Below, piece by piece: positions 8,058-14,111 of a DNA stretch of 62,934 bases. Each line of letters opens with the position of its first letter. The first letter of the stretch is position 1. The notes beneath the pieces are model-generated. The model had not been told where the DNA came from. It did not search any database and was given only the letters and a program-made list of their open reading frames with translations. The DNA comes from Bacteroidota bacterium (GTDB taxonomy: Bacteria > Bacteroidota > Bacteroidia > Sphingobacteriales > Sphingobacteriaceae), in the NCBI GenBank assembly GCA_013288685.1, contig JABDBM010000015.1:1-62934 (forward strand). Reading direction: 5' to 3'. A program made the translations under genes and the position numbers.

Positions 8058-8549
8058 TTATTTGTTTACCAAAATCTCTATATTTTCAGCCAGGCGATCA
8101 ATGCTCTGGTTCCATCCCACATTCATGCCGTCAATTGATTTGCAGGCATCAGGAGTAGATCTGATTACCACCGCTTTTAAGGTCATGGTGGTTTTTCCGT
8201 TTACCTCAGTAAAAGTAACCGTATTCTGAACTTCCAGTTGGTCTTCGCCTTTGTCGCCTTCTTTTACATTGTTGAAGGCAATGCGGTCAAATTCGTTTAT
8301 TTCTGTAAAAACGCCACGGGTGGGATATTTCGTTCCGTCGGGGCCCTGCATCACTATGCGGATGAGGCCGCCTACTCTTGCGTCTAATTCACAAACGGGG
8401 TTTTTAAAATCTTTCGGTCCCCACCATTTTTCCACATATTCGGGGTTGGTCCACATTTTAAATACCAGCTCGCGCGGAGCATTAAATACGCGGGTAATGT
8501 TAACTCCGGGTTGCACCGGGTTGGTCAAAGTTTCATTTATTGCTGCCAT
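8058..8549 (-). CDS. SRPBCC (AHSA1-type) domain protein
   Basis: A single-domain START/Bet v 1-like protein of the AHSA1 type fills the 163 residues. Diagnostic points are TRVFNAPRELVFKMWTNPE, then VEKWWGPKDF, GGLIRIVMQGPDG, and a C-terminal helix with GMNVGWNQSIDRLAENIE. These proteins bind hydrophobic ligands. In Bacteroidota and actinobacteria they are very often encoded directly after an ArsR repressor, as here, where the two genes overlap by 17 bases. That overlap implies translational coupling. The ligand is unknown. Confidence 0.88.
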   Translation of the reverse strand: MAAINETLTNPVQPGVNITRVFNAPRELVFKMWTNPEYVEKWWGPKDFKNPVCELDARVGGLIRIVMQGPDGTKYPTRGVFTEINEFDRIAFNNVKEGDKGEDQLEVQNTVTFTEVNGKTTMTLKAVVIRSTPDACKSIDGMNVGWNQSIDRLAENIEILVNK

Positions 8550-8871
8550 CTTTTTTATTTTTTGCTTGTATTTCTATCAATGCAATTTCCATTGCATCAA
8601 ATTTATCTTCCCAAAACTTTTTATACTGGTTCAACCAGTCCCACATTTCGCTTAGTTTATCCAGCTTTGCCTCACAGTAGCGCTCACGACCTCTTTTGTT
8701 GATCACCACCAAACCGCATTCGGTTAAAATTTTCATGTGCTGCGATACCGCAGAACGGGTAATATCAAAATGATCGGCTACCTGGTTAAGGTTAAGCTGC
8801 CCATTGGATAACATACCTAAAATCACTCTGCGGTTCGGATCGGCTACGGCCTGGAAAACATCTCTTCTCAT
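8533..8871 (-). CDS. ArsR-family transcriptional regulator
   Basis: This is a winged-helix repressor of about 112 residues. The ATG at 8871 is chosen because the family core starts right after it (RRDVFQAVADPNRRVILGML); an earlier in-frame ATG would place the start inside the operator. The helix-turn-helix is LNLNQVADHFDITRSAVSQH and the wing follows with LVVINKRGRERYCE. I see no Cys-based metal site, which fits the non-metal ArsR branch paired with SRPBCC proteins. The gene leads an operon with the SRPBCC protein and a hydrolase and lies just downstream of a large palindrome overlapping its own promoter, so it is very likely autoregulated. Confidence 0.9.
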   Translation of the reverse strand: MRRDVFQAVADPNRRVILGMLSNGQLNLNQVADHFDITRSAVSQHMKILTECGLVVINKRGRERYCEAKLDKLSEMWDWLNQYKKFWEDKFDAMEIALIEIQAKNKKDGSNK

Positions 8872-8886
8872 CAAAATATGGCAATT

Positions 8887-8935
8887 GCGTAAGTGAACGC
8901 TTACAAATATATATGTAAGCATTTACTTACGCAAA
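8887..8935 (-). promoter_or_regulatory. ArsR operon promoter with a 46-bp palindromic operator
   Basis: On the minus strand there is TTTG (8935-8932), a 20-base spacer and TATATTTG (8911-8904), a good Bacteroidota promoter. Positions 8887-8932 form a near-perfect palindrome whose arms read GCGTAAGTnAAnGCTTACA and the complement. The operator therefore covers the spacer and the -7 element, and ends 16 bases before the ArsR start codon. Binding by the ArsR protein is an inference. Confidence 0.75.
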
Positions 8936-8991
8936 TTTATTTTGATAATGGGGAAATGATTTGGATTTGCGCCGACTGGTTTGGATCGACG

Positions 8992-9232
8992 TTTTTGACC
9001 CGGAGGGTCAAGACCTTTGTAGAACAATAATTCGTTTCTATATATTGCCGCAGAGCGGCTACCCTTAGAGAACATGCCGCCAGATACTACAGAATGTGCT
9101 AATTTATTAAAATCGCTGGCGGGTGCGGTAGCATTTAGAAGCGCAAAGCGGGCAAAGGGTAGCCGCTCTGCGGCACTATAAAGCGCTGTTGGTCTTTTCT
9201 ACAAATGGGTAGACCCTCTGGGTCAACAAAAT
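8992..9232. repeat. Nested inverted-repeat (cruciform) element of about 240 bp
   Basis: This element occupies most of the 367-base space between the ArsR promoter and the VOC gene. The outer arms (about 8992-9024 and 9198-9232) carry TTGACCC-GAGGGTC and TTTGTAGAA and their complements. The inner arms are a perfect 20-base inverted repeat, 9047-9066 with 9155-9174, containing GCAGAGCGGCTACCC. A third weaker pair, GCCGCCAG with CTGGCGGG, lies inside. There is no plausible open frame. It looks like a non-autonomous repeat element or a large structured RNA; the sequence alone does not decide which. Confidence 0.7.
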
Positions 9233-9289
9233 GCCGTCTCTAAAATGACAGCATCACGTTTCACTTACAATAAACATTACGGTTCTAAA

Positions 9290-10018
9290 TCATTCCGGAT
9301 TTTGATACAACCCAAAAAGATTCCCATCCAAATCATGAAACCGCGCGGTAATTTCGGGCGCATCCATACCGATCTGTTGAACAATTTTACCCCCGTTGGC
9401 AATTACGGCATCAATAGCGGCGGCAACGCTATCCATCATCATATATACCAGCAGGCCAGCCTCGGGTGATGACTTGCGACCCAATGACCACATACCGCTT
9501 ACCACACCAACGCCATCATCAAAGGCTGCGTGTTCGGTACCCTGATCCCGTAAGGACCATTTGAAAATGGCATCGTAAAAATTGGCGGCGCGATCAACGT
9601 TTTCGGTCGGGATTTCGAGATAGCATATTTTACCATGCCCGCCGCCTGCGTGCTGGTAAATGCCCATTACATTCCCGGCCGGGTCGGTAAACCAGGCTAT
9701 TTCCTGGCCATCGCCTGTGGCAATTACCTGCACTATTTTACAACCGCCGGCAGTAATTTCTTTGGTGGTTTCCGCCACACTGTCAACCATGATGGAGACA
9801 ACCAGTCCCGGTTCAGTTGCCGGTTTGCGGCCTAATATCCAGGCGCCGCTTACTTCGTTTATACCATCGTCAAAAGCCACAGTGCCATCGCTGCGGGTGC
9901 GTATGGTCCAGCCGAAAACTTTTTCATAAAATGAGGAGGATTCTGCAATGTTTGCCGCCGGGATTTCAACATAGCAAACTTTGCTGTCGCCATAAGTGGG
10001 GCTTTTTTTAGTGCTCAT
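9290..10018 (-). CDS. Two-domain VOC-family (glyoxalase-like) protein
   Basis: This soluble 242-residue protein holds two tandem VOC domains, about residues 9-120 and 128-240. Each begins with a motif of the kind VCYVEIPAANIAESSSFYEKVFGW or ICYLEIPTENVDRAANFYDAIFKW (only parts quoted) and ends with a motif like FTDPAGNVMGIYQ. The last strand, FHDLDGNLFGLYQ, lacks one of the usual acidic metal ligands, so catalysis cannot be assumed. VOC proteins include lyases, dioxygenases and antibiotic-binding proteins. The next gene upstream, 20 bases away, encodes another VOC protein, so the two are probably co-transcribed. The particular function is unknown. Confidence 0.88.
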   Translation of the reverse strand: MSTKKSPTYGDSKVCYVEIPAANIAESSSFYEKVFGWTIRTRSDGTVAFDDGINEVSGAWILGRKPATEPGLVVSIMVDSVAETTKEITAGGCKIVQVIATGDGQEIAWFTDPAGNVMGIYQHAGGGHGKICYLEIPTENVDRAANFYDAIFKWSLRDQGTEHAAFDDGVGVVSGMWSLGRKSSPEAGLLVYMMMDSVAAAIDAVIANGGKIVQQIGMDAPEITARFHDLDGNLFGLYQNPE

Positions 10019-10038
10019 ATCTTTTCTATCAAAATAGT

Positions 10039-10479
10039 TTAACCAACATTTTTCATAAACTCAGCAAAAGCCTCTTCGCTTATTACTTTTTCAATCAGCC
10101 AGCGATGACCCAAGGGATCAATAATTTCACCCTGGCGGTAGCCGTATTCATAATCCTTAACCGGCGAAGCCTCCCTGGCGCCGGCGGCGAGGGACTGCGC
10201 CATAACAGCATGTACATCATCAACCCTTAAAGCAACGGTTACCGTAGTGCCACCCGCTTTTAAAGGACTTAAATTTGCATCGCCTTTTACCGGATCCCTG
10301 CTTTCTTCGTGCATACGGAACATAGCTCCGTCTATTGAAAAAGCGGCCACATGTACCGAACCATCCGGATTATTAAGCCGCCATAAGGTTTTGGCGCCAA
10401 ACGCCTTTTCGTAAAAGCTAACATCGGTTACGCCGCTGCTTATGGCCAGTACCGGTATAAATATTGTTGGTTGTTCCAT
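10039..10479 (-). CDS. VOC-family protein, PhnB-like
   Basis: A single VOC fold of 146 residues resembles the PhnB/YdcJ-like group. It shows VSFYEKAFGAKTLWRL, then FRMHEESRD, VDDVHAVMAQSLAAGA and the closing EIIDPLGHRWLIEK. It is cytoplasmic with no signal. It lies 20 bases upstream of the two-domain VOC gene on the same strand, and together they form a small operon whose upstream side carries an inverted-repeat element. Members of this group are often called glyoxalase or bleomycin-resistance-like; I cannot support a specific activity. Confidence 0.85.
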   Translation of the reverse strand: MEQPTIFIPVLAISSGVTDVSFYEKAFGAKTLWRLNNPDGSVHVAAFSIDGAMFRMHEESRDPVKGDANLSPLKAGGTTVTVALRVDDVHAVMAQSLAAGAREASPVKDYEYGYRQGEIIDPLGHRWLIEKVISEEAFAEFMKNVG

Positions 10480-10509
10480 CTATTGTTTCTGATTATACAA
10501 TTATAAAAA

Positions 10510-10634
10510 TTTACCGCAGAGACACAGAGAGCACACAGAGGTCACGGAGTTTCGAAAAAGTTCCTTCTATTCATATACGAGCATCTTTTTATTCTCTGCG
10601 TGCTTTGCGCTCCCTCTGCGTCTCTGTGGTTAAT
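10510..10634. repeat. Inverted-repeat element of the TTTACCGCAGAG family
   Basis: The left end is TTTACCGCAGAGACACAGAG and the right end closes with CTCTGCGTCTCTGTGGTTAA, pairing over most of about 40 bases on each side. It lies between the VOC operon and the XRE regulator gene. Same family as 4344-4484 and 15445-15550. Confidence 0.75.
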
Positions 10635-10663
10635 TATCGCACCATCCATTATCGAACCAGATT

Positions 10664-10864
10664 TCAATCATCCACCTCTAACATAAAAATCTGTTCGAGT
10701 GGTTTTTCAAAAACTCTTGCAATTTTTAATGCCAGCACGGTTGAAGGTACGTATTTATTACTTTCGATGGTATTGATGGTTTGACGTGATACGCCTACCT
10801 GTTCAGCCAAATCGGCCTGGGTTATGTTTTTTATGGCGCGCTCAACCCGGATGTTATTTTTCAT
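10664..10864 (-). CDS. Small XRE-family (Cro/CI) regulator
   Basis: A compact 66-residue helix-turn-helix protein carries the full XRE motif: NITQADLAEQVGVSRQTINT followed by IESNKYVPSTVLALKIARVF and a short tail LEQIFMLEVD. This is the YozG-like type that accompanies small integral-membrane proteins in many Firmicutes and Bacteroidota. Its start codon comes 2 bases after the stop of the upstream membrane-protein gene, so all three genes form one operon. A large palindrome over the operon's promoter is a likely binding site. Its signal is unknown; the membrane partners may sense or be controlled by it. Confidence 0.9.
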   Translation of the reverse strand: MKNNIRVERAIKNITQADLAEQVGVSRQTINTIESNKYVPSTVLALKIARVFEKPLEQIFMLEVDD

Positions 10865-10866
10865 GA

Positions 10867-11301
10867 TTACTCCTCCCGGCTTAGTGAACGGTTAAGACGA
10901 AAAAGCACCCAGCGAAAACGAATAATAAAAAATAAGAGCGGAACAAACAGGTTCAGCTCCAGCATGTGGCCCACATCTTCAATAAACACCAGGCTGGTGA
11001 TGAGGATAATGTAATTTACATATATTGCCCATCGCAGCGAATCGAGCCGGATTTGCCATATTTGTTCGTCTTCCACCTTTTCTTTAGCAAAAGCCACCAA
11101 AAACAAACCCGATACCATCACCAGCGAAGTGCAAATAAAAAACAAGTGTTCGCCGGTAAAAAGGCCGGTGCTGCCGGGGCCGTTATCCATAATATTAACC
11201 ATACCATTCGAGCGGCCTATTATACTCACGGGCACATGCAACACAACAAGCCCCCAGCCAAGGTAACGGCACCAGTAGGGAAATAGAAAGCGTGGTTTCA
11301 T
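10867..11301 (-). CDS. Four-helix membrane protein of the XRE operon
   Basis: This 144-residue integral membrane protein has hydrophobic segments at about residues 13-28, 52-70, 91-107 and 112-128. A conserved cytoplasmic stretch between helices 2 and 3, KEKVEDEQIWQIRLDSLRWA, matches its upstream neighbour. I do not recognise a named family beyond this arrangement of XRE regulator plus small membrane protein. It is clearly a paralogue of the protein encoded at 11306-11779: both start MKxRFLFP, share the KEKxEDE-RLDSL-WA block and end in FFIIRFRW. A sensor or inhibitor role for the regulator is a guess. Confidence 0.8.
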   Translation of the reverse strand: MKPRFLFPYWCRYLGWGLVVLHVPVSIIGRSNGMVNIMDNGPGSTGLFTGEHLFFICTSLVMVSGLFLVAFAKEKVEDEQIWQIRLDSLRWAIYVNYIILITSLVFIEDVGHMLELNLFVPLLFFIIRFRWVLFRLNRSLSREE

Positions 11302-11305
11302 AAAA

Positions 11306-11779
11306 TTAGTTTTGATTAAGCGTTAGGTTAAGCAGGTATACCTTCCACCTGAAGCGGATGATAAAAAACACTAACGGGGTTATAACATTGAAAATAATTA
11401 CCGGCAGAAAATGTAAGCCATGGAAAAGAATAACACAAATTGCGAAAATGGCATAGTTTAAATACATGGCCCATTGTAATGAATCCAACCGGAGTTGTGA
11501 TAGCAGTTCATCCTCGGTTTTCTCTTTCGAAAAAGCGATTAACAATAATCCAAAAATGATAAGCAAGATGGTTATGTCGTTGTGCAGCCACATTCCCCGG
11601 TCAATCACATCAATATCCCTACTTGGATCGTTTGCAGATCCCGGCACATGATGAAGCTCTGTTGCGGCGAATCCACCCGGATGCAGCAATTTTAAAACAA
11701 TTGCAAAAAGAATATCGGCTGCAAAACATAGATATCCTAATAAGCGACTAGAATGCGGAAACAGGAAGCGCGTTTTCAT
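11306..11779 (-). CDS. Four-helix membrane protein, paralogue, first gene of the XRE operon
   Basis: The ATG at 11779 is preferred to one 8 codons earlier because its protein aligns with the paralogue from the first residue (MKTRFLFPHSSRLLGY against MKPRFLFPYWCRYLGW) and because the earlier start lies inside the operator palindrome. The 157-residue protein has four hydrophobic segments, and the loop contains KEKTEDELLSQLRLDSLQWA. A longer extracytoplasmic loop with several His residues (HPGGFAATELHHVPG) distinguishes it from the paralogue. It is separated from the next gene by only 4 bases, so the pair arose by tandem duplication and is co-transcribed. The function is unknown. Confidence 0.8.
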   Translation of the reverse strand: MKTRFLFPHSSRLLGYLCFAADILFAIVLKLLHPGGFAATELHHVPGSANDPSRDIDVIDRGMWLHNDITILLIIFGLLLIAFSKEKTEDELLSQLRLDSLQWAMYLNYAIFAICVILFHGLHFLPVIIFNVITPLVFFIIRFRWKVYLLNLTLNQN

Positions 11780-11781
11780 TA

Positions 11782-11832
11782 TTTGTAAAGTTTGATTTAC
11801 CAAATGTAAAACAAACTTTACAAAATATCAAA
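11782..11832 (-). promoter_or_regulatory. XRE operon promoter with a 43-bp palindromic operator
   Basis: Positions 11782-11824 are a near-perfect palindrome with arms TTTGTAAAGTTTGnTTTAC and the complement. On the minus strand TTTG (11832-11829), a 20-base spacer and TACATTTG (11808-11801) make a standard Bacteroidota promoter whose -7 element is at the palindrome centre. The operator ends 2 bases before the first start codon. The XRE protein of the same operon is the natural candidate to bind it. Confidence 0.75.
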
Positions 11833-11835
11833 TAT

Positions 11836-11867
11836 ATTGACGGAAAATTAATTATATAGTATCTTTG
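11836..11867 (+). promoter_or_regulatory. Promoter of the permuted tRNA-like RNA
   Basis: On the plus strand, ATTG (11836-11839), 20 bases and TATCTTTG (11860-11867) match the TTTG/TAnnTTTG promoter of Bacteroidota, with the -7 element perfect. Transcription would start at about 11872, right at the first helix of the RNA. It is divergent from the XRE operon promoter. Confidence 0.65.
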
Positions 11868-11871
11868 CAGC

Positions 11872-12020
11872 AAGAGCCTTTAAAGAGTAATCGTCAGGTG
11901 TGAGTTCGACTCTCACCATCCCTACAAAGCAAGACATTAAGGCTCTTTTGGGGATGTAGCTCAAAGGATAGAGCAACGATCTTTCATTTTACCGACACGG
12001 TTCACCGTGTCGGTTTTTTT
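11872..12020 (+). ncRNA. Permuted tRNA-like RNA: 3' half precedes 5' half
   Basis: The two halves of a tRNA are present in reversed order. The 3' half has anticodon-stem strand ATCGT (11890-11894), variable loop CAGGT, T arm GTGAG-TTCGACT-CTCAC (11900-11916), acceptor strand CATCCCT (11917-11923) and discriminator A11924. After 25 bases the 5' half follows: acceptor strand GGGGATG (11950-11956), TA, D arm GCTC-AAAGGATA-GAGC (11959-11974) and anticodon-stem strand ACGAT (11976-11980). All four stems pair across the permutation with one G-U at 1:72. U8, A14, G18G19, TTCGA and the A15-U48 pair are kept. No CCA is encoded, as is usual in this phylum. The opening is in the anticodon loop, so no anticodon can be read. 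AAGAGCC (11872-11878) also pairs with GGCTCTT (11941-11947). The unit has its own promoter and terminator. Function unknown. Confidence 0.75.
11991..12020 (+). terminator. Intrinsic terminator of the permuted tRNA-like RNA
   Basis: ACCGACACGG (11991-12000) pairs perfectly with CCGTGTCGGT (12005-12014) around TTCA and is followed by a run of seven T. It begins 10 bases after the anticodon-stem strand of the 5' tRNA half, which shows that this half was never followed directly by its own 3' half here. Confidence 0.9.
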
Positions 12021-12408
12021 ATTCCTTAATTTTTTATTCTCTAAATAATTTAGTTTGGTTACCTTTTTCGACTATAGAAGATTGCTTAAGCGCGGAAGTA
12101 TCGGATCTATCTTTAGGTATCTCCAGAGCATTTAAGTGCTTTACTGCACTGAGTTTTCGTGCCGTTACAATACCAGGAAAGTTTCTGACGTGGCTAGGTT
12201 TGAAGATACATTTCAAAATGCAATAATGTTCATTTGGCGTATAAACGGTTAATTTCAAACTTTGATATTATCGAAGGAAAGCTAAAATCAGCAACAAAAC
12301 CACGGGCGGACGAGTGCGAAGAAATGGTCAAGTTTGAAGGGTCTTCGAAGAAATAATAAAAATGGCAGCGAGTACTAAGATTAAGATGGAAAAGAAATAA
12401 AATACTTA
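12021..12408. other. AT-rich intergenic region downstream of the Doc module
   Basis: No convincing gene is seen in this 388-base stretch. A 74-codon frame on the minus strand (12034-12258) has ordinary composition but no recognisable family or clear ribosome binding site. Two very short plus-strand frames (about 12328-12357 and 12363-12401) encode Lys-rich peptides of about a dozen residues. The region marks the edge of the AT-rich accessory block. Confidence 0.4.
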
Positions 12409-12897
12409 TTAGAGAACATCCAAATAATATTTAGGCCCAAAAGTCAAGTCTCCTTGGTTCGGATTAGGTATCACCTTTTGAAGAGCGTCTACTATTTTTA
12501 ACTTTAAAGATTCGCAATAATCTTCTTCATTTAAAATAGAAGTAATTATTTCATGAAGCATCTCCTTATCAATTAGGTTATCCGCAACAGCTACTGCTAT
12601 GTTTTCCATTTCTATAACAAATTTATTGGCAAGTTCTTCGAGTCCATTGATAATAATAAAAAACGTTCCTAATGCAATTGATGTCCGTTTATTCCCATCT
12701 GTGAATGCGTGAAATTTATTTATACAAAAAACAAGGTGAGTTAGCTTATCCTCAAAGGTTGGATAATAGGTGTCATTCTTGATGTGATGTAATGGGCTTT
12801 CTATATTATTAACATCCATAACGCCACCTTTTCCGGTAGATATCTCTAAGATTTTAGCGTGAATGTTAAAGGCGTTATCGGTATTGAAGTAAAACAT
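12409..12897 (-). CDS. Doc-like Fic-fold toxin
   Basis: This 162-residue protein of the Fic/Doc superfamily carries the active loop HAFTDGNKR (His63 to Arg71), which fits the Doc consensus HxFx(D/N)(G/A)NKR. The N-terminal part, HAKILEISTGKGGVMDVN then ESPLHHIKNDTYYPTFEDK, also follows Doc proteins. Doc phosphorylates EF-Tu whereas classical Fic enzymes AMPylate; the loop suggests the Doc group, but activity is not proven. The gene follows the helix-turn-helix gene by 9 bases, so that protein is probably its antitoxin or regulator. Codon use and base composition are much richer in A and T than in neighbouring genes, which points to transfer. Confidence 0.82.
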   Translation of the reverse strand: MFYFNTDNAFNIHAKILEISTGKGGVMDVNNIESPLHHIKNDTYYPTFEDKLTHLVFCINKFHAFTDGNKRTSIALGTFFIIINGLEELANKFVIEMENIAVAVADNLIDKEMLHEIITSILNEEDYCESLKLKIVDALQKVIPNPNQGDLTFGPKYYLDVL

Positions 12898-12906
12898 ATT
12901 ACTAAC

Positions 12907-13974
12907 TTATCTGTCTTTTAATCTAATAAAAACCTCTTTATTTTCTTCTAAGCGATCTTCTAGAGACTTGCTTTTTTTTCCAAGAAATTTTTCAAAATCA
13001 TCAGGACTTACTTCGTCAACATACTCCTTTAATTTTTCATGTAAGGCTTCCCTAAATGCCATATCTCGACTTGCCATCAATCCCCTGGCTTTTTCTCTTA
13101 AAGGATTATAGATAGCTTGAGTAATGTCTTCAAAATCATTAAACAATGTATGTGCCTCGGATAATAGCAATTTACGGCACTTCTGATTGTACGCTTTTTT
13201 TAAATAGTCTGCAAAACCATTTTCATAGCTTGCGATTAAATCTAAAACCTCAGAGTACATCGTATTCCTTACGCTTTCTTTTGCATTCAACTTCAATACC
13301 TGTCTATACTCTTTAGCGTTCTCTTTGAATATGCTCTTATATATCTTGTCCGTTAGCTGACTATACTTAAAATTACTTTGGCTTATATAAGTATCCAATG
13401 CATTTGTAAAATCTTGTCTATAGTTATGTTCTCTAATAGCACTTGGCAAAAACTCTTCCTCTCTTTGATTAATAAACTTAGTATTGCCACCCAATCTCTT
13501 ATTTAAAACATCGATCACTATATCTAATATAGCGGACCTTAATATCTTAGCTTTTTCTGATCCGCTTAATAGCATTCCTACGTTTAGAAATGCTTTATAT
13601 GTGAAGATGCTTACGCTTCTTGCTGTTGAGCCAATCATTTCTCTGTCAATGTGTTGGTTCAACAGAGCGACATTCATGTCGTTCTGTTGATTCTTATTAG
13701 AAGACTTGGATATTAAGTCCTTTAATTGACTAAGTCTAACTCCCGTAAATAATTCATATCCGGTTAGACTTAATTCTTCTTTATGATCTTCTAATATTCT
13801 ATCTATAGTTCGTGTATCTACCTCAAAATATTGAGCTATTTGCTGTTTAGTGAATCTATATTTACCATCGAACATTATTCCGAAAAAGCCAATCTGTTGA
13901 TATACTGACAAGATTGCTTCATTGTTATTTAGAATATTCTTTCTATCTAATACGGAATTAGTTAAGTCCTTCAT
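12907..13974 (-). CDS. Helix-turn-helix protein paired with a Doc toxin
   Basis: This 355-residue protein has an N-terminal DNA-binding segment at about residues 40-75, RFTKQQIAQYFEVDTRTIDR, followed by ILEDHKEELSLTGYELFTGV. The rest is helical and charged, with a long Lys/Glu-rich C-terminal part. I recognise the general type, a large DNA-binding protein encoded just ahead of a Doc/Fic gene in Bacteroidota, but not a named family. The gap to the toxin gene is 9 bases. A palindrome at 14003-14030 in front of the gene suggests autoregulation. The order antitoxin then toxin fits a toxin-antitoxin module, although the protein is far larger than Phd. Base composition is foreign to the surroundings. 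Confidence 0.7.
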   Translation of the reverse strand: MKDLTNSVLDRKNILNNNEAILSVYQQIGFFGIMFDGKYRFTKQQIAQYFEVDTRTIDRILEDHKEELSLTGYELFTGVRLSQLKDLISKSSNKNQQNDMNVALLNQHIDREMIGSTARSVSIFTYKAFLNVGMLLSGSEKAKILRSAILDIVIDVLNKRLGGNTKFINQREEEFLPSAIREHNYRQDFTNALDTYISQSNFKYSQLTDKIYKSIFKENAKEYRQVLKLNAKESVRNTMYSEVLDLIASYENGFADYLKKAYNQKCRKLLLSEAHTLFNDFEDITQAIYNPLREKARGLMASRDMAFREALHEKLKEYVDEVSPDDFEKFLGKKSKSLEDRLEENKEVFIRLKDR

Positions 13975-14002
13975 TTTTAATGTATTTAATTGGAAATCTT
14001 AA

Positions 14003-14030
14003 AGATAGGTCTTTTAAATAAGACAAATCT
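14003..14030. promoter_or_regulatory. Palindrome upstream of the Doc module
   Basis: The 28-base dyad has arms AGATnnGTCTT and AAGACnnATCT around an AT-rich centre. It lies 29 bases before the start codon of the helix-turn-helix gene. It is a plausible operator for that protein. A further AT-rich inverted stretch sits just beyond it at about 14037-14075. Confidence 0.5.
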
Positions 14031-14111
14031 TTTAATTGGGTCAAATTTTGATAAAAAAATTTTGTCCCATTTGATATATAGTGCCCCCCAAATAATAATA
14101 TCTTTCCCGGC

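Noticed and set aside
11872..12020. Permuted (two-piece) tmRNA
   Set aside because: The unit is only about 150 nt, has no room for a tag reading frame or pseudoknots, and its D arm is that of a normal tRNA.
12034..12258. A 74-codon minus-strand gene
   Set aside because: There is no recognisable family, no clear ribosome binding site and no conserved pattern; it is described only within the intergenic entry.
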